This document shows positions 25,744-32,791 of a stretch of DNA of 35,507 nucleotides, in pieces (the first letter of the stretch is position 1; the number at the start of each line of letters is the position of its first letter). The notes under the pieces were generated by a model. It made no database searches and had not been told where the DNA came from. It saw only the letters and a list, made by a program, of their open reading frames with translations. The stretch covers positions 1 through 35,507 of the forward strand of contig JAEZZG010000058.1 in NCBI GenBank assembly GCA_023442485.1, written 5' to 3'. The stretch comes from Actinomycetes bacterium (lineage in GTDB: Bacteria; Actinomycetota; Actinomycetes; Propionibacteriales; Propionibacteriaceae). The position numbers and the translations under genes were made by a program.

Positions 25744-26146
25744 TGGTTGCCTCTCGTTGGACGGATGTGAACAGTCTATCGACACCAAAAGCCGGCCCGC
25801 GAACCACGGACAAGGCTAAATCTACGTTACCGACGTCACTGATGAAGACGACGTCCACAACATAGCCTTTCGACGCAGGATGGAGACCGGCACCTAAGAA
25901 TTCGGCCGCACCTCTGACTTGCGTGGCCCTCACTTCCCACCGGATTTAACTCCCCCTTCACCCCTTCCCCACCCCGCCAAGATGAACATTTGTTCTTTTT
26001 GCTGAACTTATGAGAACTTCTCCTAGTCCCGGCAAGAATAAAAACCGTCGGAGGCGATGTGCTCCTCGTCACCTCCGACACCGATCAACGCTTATCCACA
26101 TCACTGCCCAACAACGGCATCGAAGCCGAAGTGAGGAGAAGGTCTC
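25744..26146. promoter_or_regulatory. Divergent control region between guaB and the carbohydrate kinase operon
   Basis: 403 bases without a convincing gene. On the guaB side, GACGTC occurs at 25832-25837 and 25850-25855, 18 bases apart, near a TAGATT-like -10. On the kinase side, a perfect dyad GAACATTTGTTC (25984-25995) is followed by GAACTT at 26004 and 26014, so GAAC recurs at 20- and 10-base steps, on one helical face. A leader hairpin pairs GTCGGAGG (26047-26054) with CCTCCGAC (26072-26079). The Shine-Dalgarno is GAGGAGAAGG before ATG 26147. Confidence 0.5.
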
Positions 26147-27622
26147 ATGACTGAACTCGTCGTTGGAATCGACATCGGTACTGGTTCTACCAAGGGTGTC
26201 CTTGCTGAGACAGACGGCACGGTCATCGCTAGCAGCGTCAAACGCCATCAAACATCATTCCCCCGCCCTGGGTACGCCGAGCATGACGCCGACGAAATCT
26301 GGTGGGGCGACTGTCTATCCATCCTGCGTGACCTCACCGCCCGCGCCAAAGGTAAGGTGCGCGCAGTCTGCATCTCCGGGATTGGCCCCAACTTCCTCCC
26401 CGCCGACGAAATCGGCACCGCCTTGCGCCCCGCCATCCTCTATGGCGTCGATACCCGCGCGATGAAAGAGATTGACGAACTAACCGACAAGTACGGGCGC
26501 GACTGGGTCCTCAACAACTGTGGAAACGACATCACCTCTCAGTCGGTCGGCCCGAAGATCTTGTGGGTCCGCCGGAATGAGCCCGAAGTGTGGGCTAAGA
26601 CCCGTCGCTGGTTCATGGCCCACACCTACTGCATCTACCACCTGACTGGCGCCTACGTCTTGGATCGCCTCTCCGCCTCGATGTGTGAGCCGCTCTATTC
26701 ACCATTCACCGGAGAATGGATTGAAGAGGCCTTCGCTGATATCGCTCCTGGGTTGGAACCGCCCGAGCTGCACTGGTCGAATGAGATCGCTGGCCGGGTT
26801 ACCGAAGATGCTGCCCGTATCACCGGTCTCGAACCAGGCACTCCCGTCGCGGTTGGCACCTTGGATGCTTTCGGTGAATCCCTTTCCATTGACGTCTGCC
26901 AGCCTGGCGACGTGATGTTGATGTACGGCTCGACCATGGTGATCAACTCCGTCTCCGATGCCCCCATGACCGAGGCTTCGTTGTGGTCGTGCTCGGGTAT
27001 GCTTGCCGGAACCTCAAACCTGGCCGGTGGTATGTCGACGACGGGTTCTTTGACGACGTGGGTGTGCGATCTCGTCGGCAAAGACCATGCATCGATGACT
27101 GCTGAGGCCGGTGAGGCTCTGCCGGGTGCAAATGGCCTGTTGTGTCTGCCCTACTTCTCTGGTGAACGCACTCCCATCGCCGATCCCAATGCTCGCGGTA
27201 TTCTCGCCGGATTGAATCTGACCCACGGGCGCAAGGAAATCTACCGGGCGATGCTGGAGTCAACCGGTTTCGGCACCCGCCATCTGCTTGAGGTTATGCG
27301 CAAGGCAGGGGCGTCGTGCTCGAAGCTGGTTGCTGTCGGCGGCGGCACCCAGGGCGGGTTGTGGCCACAGATCATCTCCGACATTCTCGGCGAACCACAA
27401 ATCATCCCGAAGGTGACCATCGGCGCCTCCTTCGGTGACTGCATGTTGGCTGCGATGACTATCGGTTTGGCAGACGAAAACACATCTTGGAATGAGCCAG
27501 ATCACATCGTCGAACCCAATCCGGAGAACAAGGAAATCTACGACACCATGTTCAAGGCATATATCGACCTCTATCAGGAGACGGCGGGGACGATTCATTC
27601 TCTGGCTGCGCTGCAGGTCTAG
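26147..27622 (+). CDS. FGGY family carbohydrate kinase (xylulokinase-like)
   Basis: A 491-residue sugar kinase of the actin-fold FGGY family. The first ATP-binding phosphate loop is GIDIGTGSTKGVL (8-20). The catalytic Asp lies in GTLDAFGES (about residue 240). The second domain has YGSTMVINSV, the FSGERTPIADPNARGIL block and the family signature around VAVGGGTQGGLWPQIISDILGEP, followed by GASFGDCMLAAMTIG. Relatives phosphorylate xylulose, ribulose, fuculose or related ketoses (or autoinducer-2 for LsrK). The substrate cannot be fixed here. The start is ATG 26147 with GAGGAGAAGG upstream. It is the first gene of a four-gene run, 43 bases before the class II aldolase, making a kinase-then-aldolase route probable. 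Confidence 0.92.
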   Translation: MTELVVGIDIGTGSTKGVLAETDGTVIASSVKRHQTSFPRPGYAEHDADEIWWGDCLSILRDLTARAKGKVRAVCISGIGPNFLPADEIGTALRPAILYGVDTRAMKEIDELTDKYGRDWVLNNCGNDITSQSVGPKILWVRRNEPEVWAKTRRWFMAHTYCIYHLTGAYVLDRLSASMCEPLYSPFTGEWIEEAFADIAPGLEPPELHWSNEIAGRVTEDAARITGLEPGTPVAVGTLDAFGESLSIDVCQPGDVMLMYGSTMVINSVSDAPMTEASLWSCSGMLAGTSNLAGGMSTTGSLTTWVCDLVGKDHASMTAEAGEALPGANGLLCLPYFSGERTPIADPNARGILAGLNLTHGRKEIYRAMLESTGFGTRHLLEVMRKAGASCSKLVAVGGGTQGGLWPQIISDILGEPQIIPKVTIGASFGDCMLAAMTIGLADENTSWNEPDHIVEPNPENKEIYDTMFKAYIDLYQETAGTIHSLAALQV

Positions 27623-27665
27623 CCAACTCATTGTTTTCCAAACACCAATATCTAAGGAGATAAAA

Positions 27666-28310
27666 ATGCTATTGGAAAAAGAACGTCAAGCCGTGGTTGA
27701 TACCTGTAAGCGGCTCCAGGCGGAGAACCTTGTCGTCGGCACCGCCGGGAATGTGTCTGTGCGGGTTGGCGACCAGGTTGCTATCTCGCCTTCGGGCGTG
27801 GAGTATGACGTTCTCACTGCAGAGATGGTGGGAATACATGACATGGACGGGAATCCCGTCGACGCCAAGCTCAATCCGTCGTCCGAACTTCCACTTCATC
27901 TGAGTGTGTATAAGGCCTACCCGTGGGTCAAGGCGATTACGCATAACCACGCCTACGCCTCGACCGCCCTTGGCTTGGTTGTTGACGAGATCCCGATGTC
28001 TCATTACTACTCGACGATGTTCGGCGGCAAGATTCGAGTTGCCCCCTATGCCCGCTTCGGCACCGACCAGCTTGCGATCAACGTCACCGAAGCTCTGCGC
28101 GATCGCAAGGGCTGCTTGATGAGCAACCACGGCGCGATCACCTTGGGTGAGACCTTGGAGAAGGCATTCGACTTGCTGCCCTATCTCGAGTACATCTGTG
28201 AGATTCAGTTGCGCGCCATGGCGACGGGTTTGCCGATCAAGGTGCTCTCTGACGAAGAGGAAGCCGATTCGACGAGCAATATCCAAGGCTACGGTGTCCA
28301 GGGTCACTAG
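27666..28310 (+). CDS. Class II aldolase, L-fuculose-1-phosphate aldolase type
   Basis: A 214-residue zinc-dependent aldolase. It has GTAGNVSVR (25-33), the phosphate-binding SPSG, the proton-abstracting Glu in SSELPLHLS (E74), zinc ligands in THNHAYAS (H93, H95) and the third ligand in SNHGAI (H155). These nearly coincide with the E. coli FucA residues Glu73, His92, His94 and His155, including the HNHA spelling. Tyrosines Y114/Y115 sit where FucA has Tyr113. It should split a 1-phosphorylated ketose to dihydroxyacetone phosphate plus an aldehyde. It could equally act on 5-deoxy-pentulose or another short sugar. ATG 27666, seven bases after AAGGAG, is used; the frame runs upstream inside the kinase gene. 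Confidence 0.9.
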   Translation: MLLEKERQAVVDTCKRLQAENLVVGTAGNVSVRVGDQVAISPSGVEYDVLTAEMVGIHDMDGNPVDAKLNPSSELPLHLSVYKAYPWVKAITHNHAYASTALGLVVDEIPMSHYYSTMFGGKIRVAPYARFGTDQLAINVTEALRDRKGCLMSNHGAITLGETLEKAFDLLPYLEYICEIQLRAMATGLPIKVLSDEEEADSTSNIQGYGVQGH

Positions 28311-28583
28311 TGACAGAAAATAGCCGTAGGCGGGCGCGCGCCCAGCGCTCGCCGATATACTAGGCGTATACAAAAACACAAGATGACTTCGCCTTTCCCC
28401 TTGCCGGGCGGGTGAGCGATCATCCCCTCTGGCCTAGAAGTCTAGGCCGGTCGGCGAGGTCTGAGCGTAGATTGTGACAGCGGAACTGTGCGAGATCTCT
28501 CTCGCACAGTTCTGTGCATTTACCCGGTGCTGATCACCGACGATCATCACCGCATCGAAATACTTACCGTAGAGAGGTTTTAT
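28311..28583 (+). promoter_or_regulatory. Dyad-rich internal leader between the two aldolase genes
   Basis: The 273 bases hold five dyads. A 9-base-pair hairpin (28329-28337 with 28345-28353, one G-U pair) lies 18 bases after the aldolase stop. TATAC-TAGGC-GTATA (28356-28370) follows. GGCCTAG-AAGT-CTAGGCC occupies 28431-28448. A perfect 13-base-pair stem with a TCTC loop (28483-28495 with 28500-28512) is next, then CGGTG-CTGAT-CACCG (28525-28539). None is followed by a T-run, so they look like operators or a structured leader rather than terminators. AGAGAGG at 28572 serves the next gene. Confidence 0.45.
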
Positions 28584-29378
28584 ATGACTGGGGTACAGCT
28601 TCGACTAGGAAAACTATTCAATAAGGACACTCGGCGTTCCTTCATCGTCGCCTTCGATCACGGCCAAGCACTTCCGATCCCTCACGGCATGGGGAATCCG
28701 GTGCGGCTGTTGGAGAGCATCATCGCCGGCAAACCAGACGGTTTGCTACTCACCAAGGGGATGTTGCAGCAAGCGTCACGCCTACTCGCCCACCGCGAGG
28801 CCCCCGCAGTCATCGTCCGCGGGGATTGGTCCTCACTCGATCCCAGCGATAAGGAATCCTTCGGCGAGCATCACCGTCAGATTCTGGACCCGGCCGATGC
28901 GTTGAGAATGGGCGCCGACGCCATGTGCGTCTACTTGATTGCCGGAGTTAGCAATGACGAGATGTTCCCGGACAACATCGAAGCCGTCGCGACTGTGATC
29001 GACAAGGCTCACCGGGTTGGCTTACCCGTCATCGTCGAGTCGGTCTTGTGGGGGAACAAGATCGCTGACAAGCACGATTTTGAACTATTGCGCAAGGTCT
29101 GCCGTCAGGCGGCAGAAATCGGGGCCGACGCACTCAAGACCGAATATCTCGGTGACGAAGAGAAAGAACGGATTCTGATTGAAGAAGTAGGAGATATTCC
29201 GGTGCTGACTCTTGGCGGGGCTGTCGGCGGGATGGACGAGGTCGCCAAGGCCGCTGAAGGCGCGATTCGCTCTGGTGCCCGTGGCCTCATCTTCGGCCGT
29301 AACGCATGGCAGGCGGGTGAGATTGAAGATCGTCTGGCCACCTTGTCGAAGATCACTCACACTCGCTTCGACGCGTAA
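28584..29378 (+). CDS. Class I aldolase of the DeoC/LacD superfamily (DhnA/FbaB/LsrF-like)
   Basis: A 264-residue TIM-barrel enzyme. It opens with FIVAFDHGQALP (20-31), continues with DGLLLTKGM and VIVRGDWSS, then VIVESVLWG. The probable Schiff-base Lys is K185 in GADALKTEYLGD, and the end has TLGGAVGG and the diagnostic FGRNAWQ. This length and these motifs match short archaeal-type class I fructose-bisphosphate aldolase, ADTH synthase or LsrF-type proteins, not the 350-residue FbaB. The reaction could be cleavage of a sugar phosphate or a thiolase-like step as in LsrF. ATG 28584 has AGAGAGG six bases upstream. Its own leader and the 273-base gap suggest expression separate from the kinase. 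The alcohol dehydrogenase follows 30 bases after it. Confidence 0.85.
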   Translation: MTGVQLRLGKLFNKDTRRSFIVAFDHGQALPIPHGMGNPVRLLESIIAGKPDGLLLTKGMLQQASRLLAHREAPAVIVRGDWSSLDPSDKESFGEHHRQILDPADALRMGADAMCVYLIAGVSNDEMFPDNIEAVATVIDKAHRVGLPVIVESVLWGNKIADKHDFELLRKVCRQAAEIGADALKTEYLGDEEKERILIEEVGDIPVLTLGGAVGGMDEVAKAAEGAIRSGARGLIFGRNAWQAGEIEDRLATLSKITHTRFDA

Positions 29379-29408
29379 TCACACACTGACATTTTGCGAG
29401 GAAAACCC

Positions 29409-30443
29409 ATGATAGGTGCAGCATTCTTAGGTCCACACCAGCTAGAGATCAAGAATTTTCCTGACCCGGTGGCTGAACCGGGCGGGATGGTCATGAAAGT
29501 CCACTCCAACACCATCTGCGGTACGGACGGACGAATCCTGCGCGGCGAGAAGACGGCGGGGATGCGGATGGGGTGCATCTTGGGGCATGAGATGGCCGGT
29601 GAAATCGTCGAACTCGGCGAAGGGACGACCGGCTACGCAGTCGGCGATCGCGTCGCCGTGATGCCGATGATTCCGTGCGGGGTGTGCATCATGTGTAAGC
29701 GAGGCTGGGAAAACTTGTGCCCCGACGCAGCGATCTACGGCTACAACGTCGATGGCGGCCTGGCTGAATATGTCAATTTCCCGGCTGCCGCATTGCAACG
29801 CGGCGGCGTGGCAAAGTTCGACACCTCAGTTGACTACACCACCGCCTCGTTGAGTGAGCCACTCAGTTGCGTCATCAACGGCTTCGATCAATACGATGCC
29901 AGATTCGGCGAAACCGTCTTGATCATCGGTGCCGGCCCGATCGGTTTGATGCACATGTTCCTGGCGAAGACGGCCGGGGCCACAACCATCATCTCCGAGA
30001 CCTCCCAGACTCGCCGTGACAAGGCAACAGAACTCGGCGCAGACATGGTTGTCGACCCGTCAGCAACAGATCTGAAACAATTTGTTCTCGACGCCACTGA
30101 CGGACTTGGTGCTGACGTTGCAGTCTTAGCCATTGGCGTTCCTGCCCTGGTCAACCAGGCCTTCCACTGCGTCCGCAAACGCGGCAGAGTAAGCTGTTTC
30201 GCTGGCTTCCCGAAGGGCAAAGAGGCCGGGATCGACCCGAACCTGATCCACTACGGGGAGTTCACCGTCTTAGGGGCGTCAAACTCTGGCCGCCAGCACC
30301 AGATTCGGGCTTTGCGACTGATCGAATCTGGCAAGATTCCGATGGACAAACTCGTCACCCACACCTTCCCCCTGGACAAGGTCCACGAGGCCATCAACTT
30401 CGTCGGAACCGGAGAGGGCATCAAGATCGCAGTCCTGCCCTAG
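29409..30443 (+). CDS. Zinc-containing medium-chain alcohol/polyol dehydrogenase
   Basis: A 344-residue MDR-family oxidoreductase. The catalytic zinc site has C37 (NTICGTDGR) and H60-E61 (GHEMAGEI). Four cysteines at 90, 93, 96 and 104 (CGVCIMCKRGWENLC) bind the structural zinc. The nucleotide-binding domain has IIGAGPIGLMHMFLA. Sorbitol/L-iditol dehydrogenase, threonine dehydrogenase and tagatose- or galactitol-phosphate dehydrogenases share this layout. In the context of kinase and aldolases, a role oxidising a polyol to a ketose, or reducing an aldehyde product, is reasonable. The start is ATG 29409, with GAGGA about eight bases upstream; the longer TTG start is unlikely. It is the last gene of the cluster. 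Confidence 0.9.
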   Translation: MIGAAFLGPHQLEIKNFPDPVAEPGGMVMKVHSNTICGTDGRILRGEKTAGMRMGCILGHEMAGEIVELGEGTTGYAVGDRVAVMPMIPCGVCIMCKRGWENLCPDAAIYGYNVDGGLAEYVNFPAAALQRGGVAKFDTSVDYTTASLSEPLSCVINGFDQYDARFGETVLIIGAGPIGLMHMFLAKTAGATTIISETSQTRRDKATELGADMVVDPSATDLKQFVLDATDGLGADVAVLAIGVPALVNQAFHCVRKRGRVSCFAGFPKGKEAGIDPNLIHYGEFTVLGASNSGRQHQIRALRLIESGKIPMDKLVTHTFPLDKVHEAINFVGTGEGIKIAVLP

Positions 30444-30554
30444 CCCTAGCCTCGCCGAGATCACCCTAGTTGCCAGTGTCTCGTTTGGCACAGACGCACC
30501 AACCAAGGTGGCTCGGTCTGCCTCGGGAGACCATCTGTGATCCGAGGCGTGATG

Positions 30555-30586
30555 ATTGTGGCGGTCACTTCGGTGGCCGCCACAAT
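30555..30586 (+). terminator. UUCG-capped hairpin after the carbohydrate cluster (probable terminator)
   Basis: ATTGTGGCGGTCAC (30555-30568) pairs with GTGGCCGCCACAAT (30573-30586) around TTCG, 14 base pairs with one U-G. It is followed by TATCTGG, so the T-run is poor. Position between the dehydrogenase and the Nudix gene argues for transcript-end function; its stability could also protect the 3' end. Confidence 0.6.
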
Positions 30587-30627
30587 TATCTGGCTAGGCG
30601 GCACACATCCCCAGGTAGGATGGTTCG

Positions 30628-31083
30628 GTGACTGTGATCTACACCTCCGCTGTGGTCTTCCGCAATCTGGAAGGCGAAGTGTTGACGGTACGAAAGTGCG
30701 GAACAAAAAGATTTATGTTGGTGGGCGGCAAGCCTGAACCTGGGGAGACCCCACTCCAGACGGCAGTGCGCGAGGCGAAAGAAGAAGTCGGTATCGAGGT
30801 GTGCCCGGAGCACCTGACCTTGTTGGGGTTGTGGCAAACAGCGGCAGCCAATGAGCCCGGCATGGATGTTCACTGCACCACCTATCTGTGTACCGTGGCG
30901 ATCTCGGATCCTGGTATTGATCACGAAATCGCCCAGTTGCGCTGGGTGGACATCGATTCGCCATTGCCCGATGATCTAGCCCCTATGCTCGTGGAGAGGG
31001 TGATTCCCGAGCTGCATCATCGTCAAGCCCACCCCGACGCTGAACCACTCTTTGACTGGGATGTGCCAGCTAGGCCTTGTTGA
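30628..31083 (+). CDS. Nudix hydrolase
   Basis: A 151-residue protein with a complete Nudix box, GKPEPGETPLQTAVREAKEEVGI (residues about 35-57, fitting Gx5Ex7REUxEExGU), preceded by a strand RFMLVGG. It should hydrolyse a nucleoside diphosphate linked to another group, such as an oxidised nucleotide or a nucleotide sugar. Starts at GTG 30628, giving MTVIYTSAVVFRN; the upstream AGGTAGG is an adequate ribosome-binding site. Its 3' end overlaps that of the convergent mannosyltransferase gene by 14 bases, an arrangement that leaves no room for separate terminators. The substrate is unknown. Confidence 0.9.
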   Translation: MTVIYTSAVVFRNLEGEVLTVRKCGTKRFMLVGGKPEPGETPLQTAVREAKEEVGIEVCPEHLTLLGLWQTAAANEPGMDVHCTTYLCTVAISDPGIDHEIAQLRWVDIDSPLPDDLAPMLVERVIPELHHRQAHPDAEPLFDWDVPARPC

Positions 31084-32575
31084 CCTGGTGGGCTGGTGCG
31101 TCCTCGTCTGGAGCTTCACCCGGGAAATGGTCAGGTTCGGTGACCTCGGCAATCGCCTTTCCCGAACTATCGACGACTAGTCGGTTGATTGACGGTAACG
31201 AGTTCTTGATCAGACGGTAGAGCGGGAAGAAGCTGACGACGCTGACTAGCACCGCGAACCACAGCTCGAAGGGGCCATATTCGGTCAGCATCGGTTCGAG
31301 GACGAGCAGGATCGACACTGACAAGATGATGGAGACCTGGGATCGGTTTACCCTGGCTGCAGCCAGGAAGGCACCACCCCAGATGAGATACCACGGATGT
31401 AAGGAGGGGAAGGAGAAAGCGAATACGGCGAGGCCGAAACCGACATAACCGATCGGGTCGGTGAGGCCAAACTTCCACATCTGGACCAGGATGTAGGCAC
31501 ATCCGGCAGCTAGAACGGGGAAGCCGATCAGCCGAATCCAGAACAAACGGGAGATCCCGGTCACGACGGCTAAACCTTCTCCAACGAGTGCCGATGGCGA
31601 AATCGTCGGGTATTTGTAGGGGGTTCCTGAACCGTCCAGCCAACCAAACCCGAGTCCGGAGACCACCGAAACCAGGAGGAAGACCCCAATCGTAATCGCC
31701 ACGGCGACTCCGATCCGCCATAGCGCTTGCTTCCATAGCATCCGCCATGCGGTGCGCGGTTCAAGATTCCTGCGCGCGATCGGGAACAGGGCAACACCGA
31801 TGGCGGTCAACCCTAGTGGCTGCTTAATTCCCATCGCCAAACCAACTAGAACAGACCCAACCAGCCACAGCGGCAGTTTCTTTTGTCTGCCGAGGATCGT
31901 CAACCACATGGCGGCAACAGCGAGGGCGGCGCCGACCGCGTCATGGTGAACACCGCCGACGAAGTGGAAGACCACATAGGGGTTGAGGACCAGGCCCCAC
32001 AACGCGGTGCGTGGATTGCGTCCGACCCTGCGGGCAATGTCAGACATGCCCAGACCGATCACGATGACTGACAATAGGGCCGGGATCCTCATCGCGATCA
32101 CAGACCAGTAAGGGTCATGTTGGCCCAGGGTCACCATCCAGGATTGAATCACCAAGGTGAACGGAGGGTAGACGGTGGTGGTCCCCTTCCAAAACATATC
32201 GACGTTGGCCCCGATTTGGGTACCGGAGGCCCCCATTGGCATCTCGTAGGGGTCAATCCCCATGATGCACAGTAACCCCTGTTCGGCGTAGGCCCAGGCG
32301 TCATGGGAGAGCACCGGGGGCGCAAAGAGGAGCGGGAGAATCCAGATGGCGAAGATCATCCATTGCTGTCTAAGACGACACTCACGCACGAGGAACCAGG
32401 CGATCACGGTCAAGGCGAGACCGGTGAGGGCGACGAGGAGGGAGAGGGAGTCCCAGACTAGCCCGTGGATGGGCACGCACGACTGCCCCGGACGGCACAA
32501 CACGAAGGAAAGAATCGAAACGCATAGGGTGCCGAGAAACCCGAGGATGCTGCTTATCAGTACGCGCTGGCGCAT
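31070..32575 (-). CDS. Polyprenol-phosphomannose-dependent alpha-1,6-mannosyltransferase (MptA/MptB-like)
   Basis: A 501-residue GT-C membrane enzyme. About 12 hydrophobic segments span residues 7-465, and a hydrophilic tail of about 40 residues follows. The conserved motifs are SHDAWAYAEQGLLCIMGIDPY (91-111, giving the acidic catalytic loop), YPPFTL, the LNPYVVFHFVGGVHHDAVG region and LHPWYLIW. Related mycobacterial and corynebacterial MptA/MptB build the alpha-1,6 mannan core of lipomannan from decaprenyl-phospho-mannose outside the membrane. The start is ATG 32575, three bases after GGAGGG, a close spacing. It stands apart from groEL with the groEL terminator between. Confidence 0.88.
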   Translation of the reverse strand: MRQRVLISSILGFLGTLCVSILSFVLCRPGQSCVPIHGLVWDSLSLLVALTGLALTVIAWFLVRECRLRQQWMIFAIWILPLLFAPPVLSHDAWAYAEQGLLCIMGIDPYEMPMGASGTQIGANVDMFWKGTTTVYPPFTLVIQSWMVTLGQHDPYWSVIAMRIPALLSVIVIGLGMSDIARRVGRNPRTALWGLVLNPYVVFHFVGGVHHDAVGAALAVAAMWLTILGRQKKLPLWLVGSVLVGLAMGIKQPLGLTAIGVALFPIARRNLEPRTAWRMLWKQALWRIGVAVAITIGVFLLVSVVSGLGFGWLDGSGTPYKYPTISPSALVGEGLAVVTGISRLFWIRLIGFPVLAAGCAYILVQMWKFGLTDPIGYVGFGLAVFAFSFPSLHPWYLIWGGAFLAAARVNRSQVSIILSVSILLVLEPMLTEYGPFELWFAVLVSVVSFFPLYRLIKNSLPSINRLVVDSSGKAIAEVTEPDHFPGEAPDEDAPAHQVNKA

Positions 32576-32738
32576 GACCCTCCAGCTGGTGAGAAATCGA
32601 GGCTCAATGGCGGATACAACCGTCGATAATATCCGATGAGTTCGCGATCAATCCAGGTAGAAGCGGAACCGTAAACCAATCGTGTCCAAAGCCCGACTTG
32701 AAGCCAAGAATTTGGCCGGTTTAGCACGACCTAGGCCG

Positions 32739-32774
32739 TAAAAGAGCTCAACCCCGTCCGGAGACGGGGTTGAG
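32739..32774 (-). terminator. Intrinsic terminator downstream of groEL
   Basis: CTCAACCCCGTC (32747-32758) pairs perfectly with GACGGGGTTGAG (32763-32774) around CGGA: 12 base pairs. Read on the minus strand it is followed by CTCTTTTAC, a short T-run. It lies about 18 bases after the groEL stop at 32792. Confidence 0.9.
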
Positions 32775-32791
32775 CAAACGAGGGGAATTAG

